Positions 33,324 to 44,467 are shown, counted from the stretch's first letter. The stretch is DNA of 64,000 nucleotides from Alviniconcha marisindica (GCA_018857735.1 JABMCL010000865.1:1-64000), one strand, 5' to 3'. The notes: generated from the sequence alone by a model not told the origin. Numbers and translations are program-made.

Positions 33324-33451
33324 GTGGGACACAGCCAGACAGGCCCTTCCTTGCATATGGCCACGCTGTACCCACCTTTTTCTCCTCCTGCTGATGTTTG
33401 TGGCTCAGTCACACCAGCTAGCTCTACCCCCCCCCCTCCCTCCCTACCCCC

Positions 33452-33493
<42 letters not shown>
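33452..33493. repeat. Poly-C run of about 42
   Basis: An essentially unbroken C run. A matching poly-G block lies 310 bp downstream. Confidence 0.9.
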
Positions 33494-33801
33494 TTCCACT
33501 CCTCCAGTCACCCTGCCTACTTTACACTTTCCTGCGGGGCAAAGACAGAAGCCACGATGAGGCTTAAGCACCTGTAGTCGGCCCCCGTGCCAGTTCCCCT
33601 CCGTTACCTGGCCGTGGTTCGTCTTCGCTCCGCTCTTGCCTGCCCTCAGGTAAAACAGGGGCCACTCGCTCGCTGGGCTCTCAGGCAGGAATTTATACAG
33701 GGCCAGATAGGCTGGCGACGAGAGATGGATCACCTCTCCTGCCCTCCTCCCTTCCCTTCCCTCGCCTTCCATCACATCTCCCTCCTTACCCCCCTTCCCA
33801 T

Positions 33802-33836
<35 letters not shown>

Positions 33837-33862
33837 GTGGGGGGGGGGGGGGGGGGGGGGGG
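33802..33862. repeat. Poly-G block of about 60
   Basis: Two G runs (about 33 and 25) are separated by TTGT. Exact length is doubtful in any assembly. Confidence 0.9.
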
Positions 33863-33954
33863 ATGGGGTGGTGGTGGAGGGAAGCATTGGGATCAGTTAG
33901 TGTCGCTGTGTTCTGATAGTTGGGCACGATAGGCTGGTGACACGAGCGTCTCAC

Positions 33955-34935
33955 TTCTAACCGAGTTGAACGTCGTTATTATTTTATCGCCAGCTTCCTG
34001 CATGCTGGAAGGCTGTCGGCCACTCTCCCGCCCCTAGCCTTGCTCTGGGGTACCGCGCATGCCGAAATCAACCCCCCCCCCCCCCCCCCCGCCCCTCCTT
34101 CCCCACTTCTGTTGAGAATCTAGGACAAAGACAAAGATACTAATAATACTTGGTCACAGCACGTTTTACACGTTACACACTACTTGTGTTACAGACTACT
34201 TGTGGGTTGGTTCTTGTGCGGTGTTTGGTTTCGGTAACGAACACTATCATTTTTGATGCTGAGTAGAAATGCTATTGAAATCGCAAGAGGAAATCAGCGA
34301 AAAAGGTGGGGGGTTTTTTGTTGTTGTTTTTTAACCTGCCTTTTCTGCTCTTTTGTAGTTTGAAACATCCTTTGCTGATATCCTGTAACGTATTTCCCAA
34401 AGAACGGAAAGTCGTGTTCTTGTGTGTGTTTTTTCACAAAGGCCCCCAGCTAATCGCGCTGTCTTGGAAAACTGTTGAAAGGTGCATGACCTGGCATCTG
34501 ATGGCTCTTCCCTTAACTGCGACAGCATTGATGAAACTGTCGCACCCAGTGGGGGAGGGAGAGTAGGGGGAGAGGGGGCGGTATAGTGTCGTGTGTGTAG
34601 GAGAAGTGAGTCTTTGAAGTGGAGAGAACGAGAGAGAGAGAGGAGCGCCGCAGAGGTCCCAGATCCCATCTCATCTGTCTTGTAGACTTGATGCGTTATA
34701 CCCCTCCGCCCCAACACACACACACACACCACCACCCCCACCACCAACCACCACCAGTCCGCACATCACATCTCCCGGTTTTATTTCCCACAGGTCAACT
34801 CGCTTTCGTCTTGCATGCTTCGTTGATTGCGATCGCGGGAGACTGGCAAACTGTTGCAGTTTTACTCTCTCATGCGTAACGGTTCATTCGTTTCTCTTTC
34901 TCTCTGGGCTTTGTTTGCCTGCCCGTGATTTGTCC
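33955..34935. other. Mostly unique spacer
   Basis: It has a poly-C run near 34072-34090 and a short CA tract near 34714-34730. No gene is recognised. Confidence 0.45.
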
Positions 34936-34939
34936 CGTG

Positions 34940-35207
34940 GACTGAATATCGGCGAGAAACGTCTCCTTCACAGACTGAATATCGGAGAGAAACGGCTCCC
35001 TCACAGACTGAATATCGGCGAGAAACGTCTCCTTCACAGACTGAATATCGGAGAGAAACGGCTCCCTCACAGACTGAATATCGGAGAGAAACGGCTCCCC
35101 CTTTAAAAAAACCCCAAGACTGAATATCGGAGAGAAACGGCTCCCTCACAGACTGAATATCGGCGAGAAACGGCTCCTTCACAGACTGAATATCGGAGAG
35201 AAACGGC
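34940..35207. repeat. 33-bp minisatellite, 8 units
   Basis: GACTGAATATCGGAGAGAAA followed by CGGCTCCCTCACA repeats at exactly 33 bp. CGGCGAGAAACGTCTCCTT units alternate with it in the first half, giving a 66-bp dimer. It is broken once at about 35099-35118. Confidence 0.95.
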
Positions 35208-35214
35208 TCTCTCT

Positions 35215-35960
35215 CTCTCTCTCTCTCTCTCTCCCCTCTCTCTCTTTTCCTTTTTTTTTTCCCCCCCTTTTGGGTTTTTTTTTTTTTATTATTTTTTGTG
35301 CGTGCTACTGTTCCGGATTCAATTTTGTCTCCCGATGTGCTACTTGTTCTCTCCTTCCCTAATTTTTTAAAATTTTTTTTTTAATTTTAACCCTCCCGTT
35401 TCCTTTTATGGGCCCGTTAAATTAAACCTTTAAAATTTTCTTGTTATTAAAACCTGCTTTTTTTATTTTTTTTTTTTGGGTTTTTGTGTGGGTTTTTTCC
35501 CTTGGGGGGGGGGCGCGGGCCAAAAAAAATTTTTTTAGGGAAACTTTCGGGGATTTGAATAAAGGCCTGGGGTGAATGGGGGTTCCGGGTTTTAGGGAAA
35601 CCCTTGGGTTTGAAAAATGCCTTTTTCCTTTTTTTTGTGGGGAAACCTTTTATTTTTCCGGGGTTTTCCAAAGGTTTTGGGTTGGTTTTTTGGGGTGTGT
35701 GGGTGGTGTGTTGGGGTGTGTGTGTGTGTTGTGTGTGTGGTGTGGTGTGTTTGGTGTGTCTGTGTCTGTGTCTGTGTGTGTGTCAGTGTGTGTTTTGGGG
35801 TGTGTATGTGTGTGTGTGTGATGGGGTGTGTGCAAGGATTTGTGTTGTGGAAGTGGGGTGTGTGTGTGGTTTTTGTGTGTGTGTGTGTGTGTGTGTGTTT
35901 TTGTGTGTGTGTGCGTGGCCCCTTGTGTTTTTAACGGGTTTGGGAAGCATTTAAACGCTG
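35215..35960. other. Homopolymer-distorted low-complexity segment
   Basis: Almost every base occurs in runs of two or more between about 35225 and 35700 (TTTT, CCCC, GGGG, AAAA). A GT-rich tract (35690-35925) follows. This looks like degraded consensus rather than natural sequence. Confidence 0.5.
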
Positions 35961-36119
35961 TGAACGGTCCTAACTGCCCATGGACTGGACAGAGCCCTGC
36001 ATGGACTGGACAGAGCCCTGCCGTAGAGCAAGCCGTTTTCTGCACAAGCAGCCAGAACAGAAACCGGCTCAGTAGAACCTGAATGACACGGCCCCAGTGT
36101 TGGGTGCCATCGGATGGGC

Positions 36120-36842
36120 CCAGCCCCATGACCCGCCCAGCCCCGGACTCGCCCAGCCCTGGACCCACCCAGCTCTGGACCAAGCCCCCCCCCCTGGACC
36201 CACCCAGCTCTGGATCCACCCAGCTCAGTATTTCAGCCACTGGACTCACACCCCCTCCCTCACCAGCCCCGGATTCAACCCCTGGACCCACCCAGCTCCT
36301 GGATACAGTCAGTGGACCCACCCAGCTCCTGGATACAGTCAGTGGACCCACCCAGCCCCGGATCCAACCCCCGGACCCACCCAGCCCCTGGATACAGTCA
36401 GTGGACCCACCCAGCCCCGGATCCAACCCCCGGCCCCACGATACAGTCAGTGGACCCACCCAGCCCCAGATCCAACCCCCGGCCCCACGATACAGTCAGT
36501 GGACCCACCCAGCCCCAGATCCAACCCCCGGCCCCACCCAGCCCCTGGATACAGTCCGTGGACCCACCCAGCCCCGGATCCCCCCTGGACCCACCCAGCT
36601 CCTGGTTACAGTCCGTGGACCCACCCAGCCCCCTGGATACAGCCCCGGGCCCCCCCCAGCCCCTGGATACAGTCCGTGGACCCACCCAGCCCCCGGAACC
36701 CCGCCCCCCGGGAACCCCGCCCCCCGGGCCCACCCAGCCCCTGGATACAGTCCATGGACCCACCCAGCCCCTGGATACAGTCCATGGACCCACCCAGCCC
36801 CCTGGACCCACCCAGCCCCTGGAAACAGTCAGTGGACCCAGC
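36120..36842. repeat. 30-bp minisatellite
   Basis: The unit GATACAGTCAGTGGACCCAC plus CCAGCCCCTG repeats, degenerate before 36290 and regular after. Deletions such as GGCCCCACGATACAG create 45-60-bp variants. A length divisible by 3 keeps several frames open on both strands; there is no gene evidence. Confidence 0.94.
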
Positions 36843-37992
36843 CCCACAGCGTCAGCAGCACCACGCCGCGCTCTGTGACAGACGGACACTACTGCTTCGC
36901 TTCACCGCTGGGCCGACACGGCGTCGTGCCACACTGGGGGACAGGTTACAGCCACGCTGGCAGGAAGTTGGAGAACCCCCCCCCCCCCCAAAGGGGGGTG
37001 GGGGGGAAAGGGAAAGGGGGGGGGGGGAAAGGGGGAAAGGGGGCCCCGGGGGAGACGGTCGGGGTTGAGGCAGGTAGGGGGATTTTTCATAAGGGGGGGG
37101 GACAAGGGGGGGGGGGGTTTTGGGGGGGGGGGGGCATGCCTGTGATGGAAGCCTCATGGGAAAGCCGAGGGTTTGGGGTTTGCAGAGCAGAGGAGCTGGG
37201 GCTGGAGGGGAAGGAAATTCGCCCCCTGGCACAAACTACGCCATCTTGGGACATTACCTGTGTGAGCGTTTCGCCGTGTTGACGGATTCTCTCCCAGGGC
37301 TGACGTGGACGCTGTCGTCCGCCTTGCCCTTTCCCCCCCCCCCCCCTTTTCTCTATCTCTCCCCCCCCGTCCCCGTCCCTTTCCCCTCCCTCTTTCCTCT
37401 CCACCTTGCTTTCCTTCCAGCGCTCAGGTGTTTGGCAGTGCGAGTTTATCATTCTGTCAGTTACACAGGAACAGCTGAGGGGTGGGAGATGGCGGAACGA
37501 AGCAGATCAAAGTCCGGGTCCAAAGCTGCTTTCGGACGCCTCCGGCCACTCCGAGACGGGCGGCGTGAAGGGCCGGTTTGCTCGCCACGTCTTCAGAAGT
37601 TTAGCCGAATGGCGACGAGGTTGATTCGAAACCGTTCGCTCATCGGCGACGTTAGCCGTGCAAGCAGCTGCTTAGCGTTTGTCTCGGTCCTGCTGCAGTG
37701 GGTGGGTACCGCGTCACTGATACTGACGGTGTAAAAAAAAGCCAGGGAAACAAAGAGCAGGATTTCCACTTGTATCACGCACGTGAAACCGATGCGAATA
37801 AAGGCAGAGAGACAAAAAACAAGGCTCTCTGCTGCAGTCTGTACCATGCTCATGAAACGGATGTGAACCCGGAGCGACAAGACCGGTTTCTTCTTTAGTC
37901 AGTCGGTTTTTTTGTTTGTTGTTTTTAGTTTCGTGTTGTTTTTCTCGGAGAAAATGGCTGGAATTTTTTCATGGAATAATTCCCATTAGGCA

Positions 37993-38106
<114 letters not shown>

Positions 38107-38194
38107 TAATTAAGCACACACCTACTGACATTGGCACACACGCAGCACTGGTCAGAAGACCTGCGACAGACAGCACGTGACGCTTGTTGTTGAA

Positions 38195-38284
38195 GTGTTG
38201 CTTTACGTCCACAGAAACCGTAGGCTTATTAGGGACGGGAGGCCAGGACGGCCACCTCGACTTTCACACAGCTCCTGAGCTCGG
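38195..38284 (-). mobile_element. Family B' retroposon
   Basis: A complete B' element on the minus strand. Flanking CACGTGACGCTT (38174) and a diverged copy near 38287 look like a target duplication. Confidence 0.88.
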
Positions 38285-38309
38285 AACACACATGTGACGA
38301 TCATGATGA

Positions 38310-38466
38310 CGATGAAGTGATGTCGGTTGACATATTAGGGACAAGCTGAGACCCATGCCGAAGCACGGTTCAATATTGCTTTTTACGTCCACGGAAACCA
38401 TAAGGCTCGTTAGGACGGAAAGCCCAGGACGGCCACCTCGACTCTCACGCAGCTCCTGAACTATCA
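38310..38466 (-). mobile_element. Family B retroposon
   Basis: A B element with a shortened second module (GATGTCGGTTGACATATTAG). ACACGTGACGCTT follows it at about 38469, a third occurrence of the same target-like sequence. Confidence 0.9.
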
Positions 38467-38796
38467 AAACACGTGACGCTTTACCAGTCACCTTTTTATC
38501 GCCCCCCCCCCCCCTCCTCTTCTTGCACCCCCCCCCCCCCCCCCCACCCCAGCATCTTCCCCATCGCCTTGCCGTATCTTCCGTGGCTGGAAGGAGGGGA
38601 ATCTGTGAGGAGTTTATGAGCTAAACGACCGCTCTGGTCCTCTTCACCAGGTCCTGATTATCTCCTTGACGGGTAAGTGTCAGCCGTGTCTTGGGGGGAA
38701 AGAAAGAGGGTCTGGGGCAGATAAAAAAAAAAAATAGGACAGCGTCGTCGTCGTTGTTGCCGTAAAAATAGGACAGCGTCGTCGTCGTCGTTGTTG

Positions 38797-38967
38797 ATGA
38801 TGAAGTGATGCTTAATGTCCTCAGATGTCAGTTGACATATTAGGGACAAGTTGTGACCAATGCCGAAGCACGGTGCAATAATTTTTTACGTCCACGGAAA
38901 CCAGAAGGCTCGTTAGGACGGACAGCCCAGGACGGCCACCTCGACTCTCACACAGCTCCTGGACCAT
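38797..38967 (-). mobile_element. Family B retroposon with 13-bp TSD
   Basis: A full-length copy flanked by GTCGTCGTTGTTG at 38784-38796 and 38968-38980. Confidence 0.92.
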
Positions 38968-38980
38968 GTCGTCGTTGTTG

Positions 38981-39058
38981 CCGTCCCCGTTCCTAATAAG
39001 CCTTGGACCTGTTAAGCCTCACGGGCTTCTGTGGACGTAAAGCACCACGATTACTTAC
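38981..39058 (+). mobile_element. Bare A-type tail module at the same target
   Basis: CCGTCCCCGTTCCTAATAAG through GTGGACGTAAAGCACCACG to ACTTACTT, with no body. It begins right after GTCGTCGTTGTTG and is followed by CGTCGTTGCCG, so it seems to share the target of the preceding B copy. Its loop carries an extra CTGTTAAGCC segment. Confidence 0.8.
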
Positions 39059-39220
39059 TTCGTCGTTGCCGTTAGACTTGTGTCACCCTGACCGGGCTGC
39101 CGCCAGAGAGGTGCTGCCGCGGGGACCGAGATCCCAGGAGGCGGGAGGTGCGAGGGGAGGGGGTTGATGGGAGGGGTAGTGGTGGTGGTGGTGGTGGAGG
39201 GTCTACACCTAAGGCTACAC

Positions 39221-39400
39221 ATAGTTCAGGAGCCGTGTGAGAGTCGAGGTGGCCGTCCTGGGCTGTCCGTCCTAACGAGCCTTCTGGTTTTCCGTGGACG
39301 TAAAGCTATATTGAACCGTGCTTCGGCATTGGTCTCAGCTTGTCCCTAATATGTCAACTGACATCTGAGGACATTAAGCAACATTACCTGCCTACCTGAC
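39221..39400 (+). mobile_element. Family B retroposon
   Basis: Full length, ending in ACCTGCCTACCTG. GCTACAC at 39214-39220 and 39401-39407 may be a short TSD. Confidence 0.9.
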
Positions 39401-39423
39401 GCTACACTTGTCACCACCAATTC

Positions 39424-39522
39424 AGAGCTCAGGAGCTGTGTGAAAGTGGAGGTGGCCGTCCAGGGCTCCCTGTCCCTAATATGCCTACGGTTTCTGTGGA
39501 CGTAAAGCAACACTTCAACATC
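39424..39522 (+). mobile_element. Family B' retroposon
   Basis: From AGAGCTCAGGAGCTGTGTGA to GTAAAGCAACACTTCAACA, with one tail module. Confidence 0.9.
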
Positions 39523-39548
39523 AACTCCACCAGACTGATTTTTGCGTG

Positions 39549-39736
39549 TTAAGATGGGCAGCGTTGAGAGCCATTTTAATGTTTCGTTCATTCTCTGTGA
39601 TGGGCAAAGTCACAAGATGGTGTCTATAAACGGCAACATTGGAAACAAAGAAAAGAAGAGCGGGGTGGGGGGGGGGGGGGCGGAGGGATCGAACCCATGT
39701 CGCCATCAGCGGGTAACCGCTAGGCCAAACCGGCTT
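39549..39736 (-). mobile_element. Family A SINE, head and body
   Basis: The body (AAGATGGGCAGCG, CCATTTTAATGTTTCG) leads to a decayed tRNA-like head with GGTTCGATCCC on the minus strand. A poly-G run interrupts the body. Confidence 0.8.
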
Positions 39737-39756
39737 GCTTGGGGGCAGTGTTGTTG

Positions 39757-40066
39757 TAAGTAAGTAAACATGGTGCTTAACCCCTTCACTGCCATGATGT
39801 CACTTCAAAACGACCAATAACAGTGCAAAAGTCGAAACCCTTAACCGTTTCAGTCTTATTTTTCGCACTGTCATGTAAAAGGATTTTCATCGAAACACAC
39901 AGCGTTGAAAGTAGATGTGTGATAGGAGCGGAAAATACACTGTTTTTAGGCGCGTCCGTGCAGCTTTCTGCCCGGAAACTGTACAGGCTGGGGCAGTGAA
40001 GGGGTTAACGTCCACAGAAACCATCACGCTTATTAGAGACGTGGAGAAACGGGGGGGGGGGGGAGG
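39757..40066 (-). mobile_element. Family A tail split by a TTAA element
   Basis: AAGTAAGTAAACATGGTGCTTAA is continued after the inserted element by CGTCCACAGAAACCATCACG and GCTTATTAGAGACG. Removing one TTAA restores the usual tail. Confidence 0.85.
39781..40004. mobile_element. 224-bp MITE with TTAA target duplication (piggyBac-like)
   Basis: Perfect 13-bp terminal inverted repeats CCCCTTCACTGCC bound 224 bp with no coding capacity. TTAA flanks both ends (39777-39780, 40005-40008), where uninterrupted family A tails have it once. TTAA duplication and a CCC start are typical of piggyBac-type transposition; that assignment is inference. Confidence 0.87.
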
Positions 40067-40091
40067 GGTACGGATGGAGGTAAATACATAG

Positions 40092-40399
40092 GTAAACATG
40101 GTGCTTAACGCCCACAGAAACCATGTAGGCTTATTAGGACGGGGAGAAAGGGGTATCAGTGGAGGTGGGGGAGAGGGAGACTATTATACCTATGCTACTG
40201 TCACCACCAGAATGACTCCTGCATTAAGGTGGGCAGCGATGAGAGCCATTTTAATGTTTCGTTAATTGTGAGGGACAAAGTCACAAGACAGTGTCCACAA
40301 ACCACAACCTTTTTGAAGAGAAAGGAGAGCCGAAGCGGATTCGAACCGAGGTCCCTCTGCTTACCAGCCTACGCCTTACCGCTGGGCCACACCGGCTCA
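40092..40399 (-). mobile_element. Family A tRNA-headed SINE
   Basis: Full-length, with a B box of GGTTCGAATCC and the usual body and tail. Confidence 0.9.
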
Positions 40400-40710
40400 C
40401 GAGGCGGGTTGTGAGGTCTGGGAGCCTTTTAAGGACTGTTTATGACTGGCGATTGGTGGGAAGTAGCGATGCAGGCCGAAAGACAGGCTTATTGTTTTAT
40501 GGCGGCACCTGTTGAGTGGCACTGACGTGGCGTCACGCGCTCTATGACACGGCCACTCTTTGGCCTTTATGGACTGGTGAAACTGCAAGTCCCCGTACCC
40601 GGCCAGCTAGCTCCCGATGACGTCAGTTTATGACCCGCTCCCCCCCCCCCCCCCCTCCACCCCACTCCACCAGCACGCACGCATCGCCGCGCGCAGACAC
40701 GCACACACAT

Positions 40711-40722
40711 TTCTCTCTCTCT

Positions 40723-40793
<71 letters not shown>

Positions 40794-40893
40794 CACACAA
40801 CACCAATTCTCCTCTAATCTCTCTCTCCTCTCTCTCCTCTCTCTCTCTCTCTCTTCCTCCACCCGCCAACCAACCATCTTTTTACAGCACGCA

Positions 40894-40928
<35 letters not shown>
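40711..40928. repeat. CT then CA microsatellites
   Basis: CT blocks at 40711-40858 and a CA tract at 40891-40928. Confidence 0.95.
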
Positions 40929-41239
40929 TGGCAGCACTTGCCTGAATTTTAAAACTTAAAAAAAAAAAAAAAAACTAAATCAGGAAACTCCAGTTCTGCT
41001 CAAGGTCTGCTGAAAGTACTTTCCACTGGAGGCGCGGATTTTTTTCTCTTTTTTTTTTTGTGGGGGGGGAGATTTTTTTAAGCCTGTTGTAGGCGAGTTC
41101 AGTCAGGCTTTTGGATGGTTGTTTTTTAAATCTCCGTTTCCGTTTTGACGAGCGCTGATTCGAACCGCTCATGCCGGAAAGGACGAGTCGTAAGCCGATT
41201 ATAGGTTTCGATTCATGATCTCATGACACGCGGTGTGAC

Positions 41240-41257
41240 TGTGTGTGTGTGTGTGTG

Positions 41258-41291
<34 letters not shown>

Positions 41292-41330
41292 ACCGCTGTG
41301 TGTGTGTTCCGACTGTGTGTGTGTGTGTGT

Positions 41331-41393
<63 letters not shown>

Positions 41394-41446
41394 ACCGCTG
41401 TGTGTGTGTGACTGTGTTTACCGCTGTGTGTGTGTGTGTGACTGTG
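41240..41446. repeat. (TG)n with repeated TTTACCGC interruption
   Basis: TG tracts are punctuated by TTTACCGCTGTG four times, which indicates block duplication within the microsatellite. Confidence 0.95.
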
Positions 41447-41596
41447 TTTACCGCTTCCATACGAGAAAACGTTCACCGTTGTTTTTTCTCTTGCCTTTGA
41501 GGAAGATGCGGCGAGAGCTGTACAGGCGCTAGACAGGATCTTAGACGAAGTCTGTACGTGCTGTTGTACCTCGCACTGCTGAGCCCTCGCGCGAGT

Positions 41597-41999
41597 GGGA
41601 TCCGCGCTTCTGGCTTTTGCCCGAGTGGGATCCGCGCTTCTGGCTTTTGCCCGAGTGGGATCCGCGCTACTGGCTTTTGCCCGAGTGGGATCCGCGCTTC
41701 TGGCTTTTTCCCGAGTGGGATCCGCGCTACTGGCTTTGGCACGAGTGGGATCCGCGCTACTGGCTTTGGCACGAGTGGGATCCGCGCTACTGGCTTTGGC
41801 ACAAGTGGGATCCGCGCTACTGGCTTTGGCACAAGTGGGAATCGTGCTACTGGCTTTGGCACAAGTGGGAATCGTGCTACTGGCTTTGGCACAAGTGGGG
41901 TTCGCGCTACTGGCTTTGGCACAAGTGGGAATCGCGCTACTGGCTTTGGCACAAGTGGGATCCGCGCTACTGCCTTTGGCACAAGTGGGATTCGCAGTA
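41597..41999. repeat. 30-bp minisatellite, about 13 units
   Basis: GGGATCCGCGCTACTGGCTT plus TGGCACAAGT repeats exactly every 30 bp. Units shift stepwise from CTTTTGCCCGAGT at the left to CTTTGGCACAAGT at the right. Frames are open on both strands because the unit is 10 codons long. Confidence 0.97.
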
Positions 42000-42765
42000 C
42001 TACTGGGCTACCTTTGTCGTTAGGTCTTTGGAGTCTTGAGGTTCTGTTGAATTGCACAAAAGAGACCGAGAGGCACAATTCAAAACGGAAGCGGGTCCAT
42101 TATTGATTCGGGTGGTTTTAAGAGATCGGTAGTGAAACGGGTGATCGACCAATATGTTTTCTAGGCTAAAAAAAACAACAACAAAAAACAACTTGGCTGC
42201 TTGACCGTTTTTGTTGTTGTTAGTTTGTTTGTTTGTTTGTTGTTTTGGGGGAGGAGAGGGGGGAGGGGCGTTGATCACCTTCGTCGTCATTGTTGTTGGG
42301 TTTTTGTTTTTTGTTTTTTTTTGTTTGGGGGGGGGGGGGGAGATGTTTTTTGTTTTGTTGTTGTGGCGAGAGTTGTGTATTCGATCTTATTTATCGCGGC
42401 GAGAAATGGGCCGGTAGCCGAACATTTCGCGAGGCAACAAGCAGCCGTGATAGATCCCATTAGTTTTCTGCAATGGAAGGCGGCTAATTAGTCGTGTTGA
42501 CTGCAGCCCCAGATCCTGTTTTCTTGCGGCAAGAATAGATGGGCTGCCCTCCACAGGAGCCATCGTTTCTGTTTCGTTGTCTTGTCCGTCTCCCCGCTAG
42601 CCCTGCCACCTAGCAACGATCAGTTACGTTGTTGCGGAGGACGATTGTTTGAAGGGCGAACTCCAAGGGCGTTGGTGGGAGGGAGGGATGGAACGAGGAG
42701 GTGGGAAGGTGTGTGTGTGTGGGGTGGGGACTCCAAACTCCAAGCGTCTGGATACGACGTCCTTG

Positions 42766-42830
42766 TACCCGTCCCTAATAAGCCGTATGGTTGTTTCTTC
42801 AGACGTTAAAGCACCACGTTGACTTACTAC
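42766..42830 (+). mobile_element. Bare A-type tail module
   Basis: CGTCCCTAATAAGCCGTATGG, then TTTCTTCAGACGTTAAAGCA and CCACGTTGACTTAC. No body is present. ACGACGTCCTT occurs near 42750 and 42829, consistent with a TSD. Confidence 0.78.
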
Positions 42831-42889
42831 GACGTCCTTCCTTCAACGAAGCTTTGCCGAAAAGCGAGGCTGGGAGTGGTCCTTCGTTT

Positions 42890-42990
42890 TCCAGCGTTGC
42901 TTTACGTCCACAGAGACGGTAAGAGCTGTTGGGGTCGGGGAGCCCAGAACGGCCACCTCGACTTTCACGCAGCTCCTGAGCTCTGAACTC
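42890..42990 (-). mobile_element. Family B' retroposon
   Basis: A complete B' element ending in AGCTCTGAACT on the + strand. Confidence 0.87.
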
Positions 42991-43005
42991 CGGCGGTTTC
43001 GTTTC

Positions 43006-43098
43006 AGTGTTGTTTTACGTCCACAGACGTCATCAGGCTTATTAGGCACAGCGAGTCCAGGACCGCCACCTCGACCTTCTCACCGCTCCTGAGCTCTG
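43006..43098 (-). mobile_element. Family B' retroposon, diverged
   Basis: A second B' element in the same orientation, only 16 bp after the previous one. Confidence 0.85.
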
Positions 43099-43305
43099 CT
43101 ACTGGATGTAGTGTGTACCATAGGCGTTAAGGCACACACACAGAGAGAGACGGGTGGCGGTGGGGGTGGGGTAGGTGTAGGCAGCCCCAAGATAGCAGAA
43201 AGTGTGTGTTCAAATCCCGGAGCTACGGACTTATACGTGCAGGAACGACAGGACGCTGGCGGCGAGAGGCCTGAGAGGAGAGATAGCAGATGATAAGTGA
43301 CCCCC

Positions 43306-43339
43306 CTATCTCTCTCTCTCTCTCCCTCCCCCCAGAGTG

Positions 43340-43432
<93 letters not shown>
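43306..43432. repeat. (CT)n microsatellite
   Basis: A CT tract of about 125 bp with one short C-rich break. Confidence 0.97.
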
Positions 43433-43435
<3 letters not shown>

Positions 43436-43696
43436 GACCGCACCGCCCTCGGGCCCACTGAGCTGCACGTCTAAGCTGGCTTCAGCCCAGGCTCTGTATC
43501 GGGTATCTTAGCGCGGGTACCAAAGTTCAGGTACCAGGTACCCGTATCAGGCGGTGACGGCGGAAACTTTATCTCCTCGAGAGGCTCAAGGGTATCGTGG
43601 CTGTGATAGCAGAGGCTGCTTCGCTGTGACCGGGAGAGTGGAAGAGAGACGGAGAAAGAGCAAAGCCATGCAAGTCACTGCTGACACTGCCGCCTG

Positions 43697-43699
<3 letters not shown>

Positions 43700-43776
<77 letters not shown>
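43700..43776. repeat. (CT)n microsatellite
   Basis: CT tract, followed by a TTTC/TTCTTC-rich stretch to about 43930 with a repeated GTTTCTTTTTCGTTTAG. Confidence 0.96.
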
Positions 43777-43781
<5 letters not shown>

Positions 43782-44346
43782 AATAAACAGGAGTTTCTAG
43801 CGGTTTCTTTTCGTTTAGTTTCTTTCTTTCTTTCTTCGTCTTCTTCTTCGTGGTTTCTTTTTCGTTTAGTTTCTTTCTTGCTTTCTTCCTTTCTTTCTTT
43901 CTTCTTCTTGGTTTCTTTTTTTATTTAGTTTCTTTGTTCTTCCCGTATTGACTGGGTATAAAACAGTCAGCGTTAGGTGTATGGCTAGTCAGCGTTAGCG
44001 TTAGCCTAGCGTCGTGACCTCCTCTTCCTCCACCTCCCTGGGATCTTGTTCCTGACTATTGTACCTCATCGCAGACAGCTCGGCGTTAAACCAGTCAGAC
44101 GACAACACCCGAGTATTGGACAAACATGGCCGGGGTACCAACCAGCCCGGCTCTACCCACTACCCCCCGACCCCCACCCCACCCCTTGAAACAAAGCACG
44201 GCAGCCACTCTAGACCGCGTTGGTGATTGGTGTCATAGGAAGCAAAGTTCAAGTCCCTGTCCTTCCTCTGGCAGAGAACAATCGCTGACTGACTTGTCTT
44301 CAGTCCCCGTTGTTTGATAAACTGTTATCAACACACTCACTCGCTT

Positions 44347-44349
<3 letters not shown>

Positions 44350-44396
<47 letters not shown>

Positions 44397-44399
44397 CAC

Positions 44400-44464
<65 letters not shown>
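44350..44464. repeat. (CA)n microsatellite
   Basis: CA over about 115 bp with one ACACAACACAAC break. Confidence 0.97.

Positions 44465-44467
<3 letters not shown>

Noticed and set aside
36083..37282. 399-residue proline-rich frame
   Set aside because: It is the 30-bp minisatellite read through into homopolymer-rich DNA, with no coding evidence.
41473..42106. Repeat-protein frames of 140-201 residues on both strands
   Set aside because: The 30-bp unit is a multiple of 3, so frames stay open by arithmetic. No start, splice or domain evidence supports a protein.
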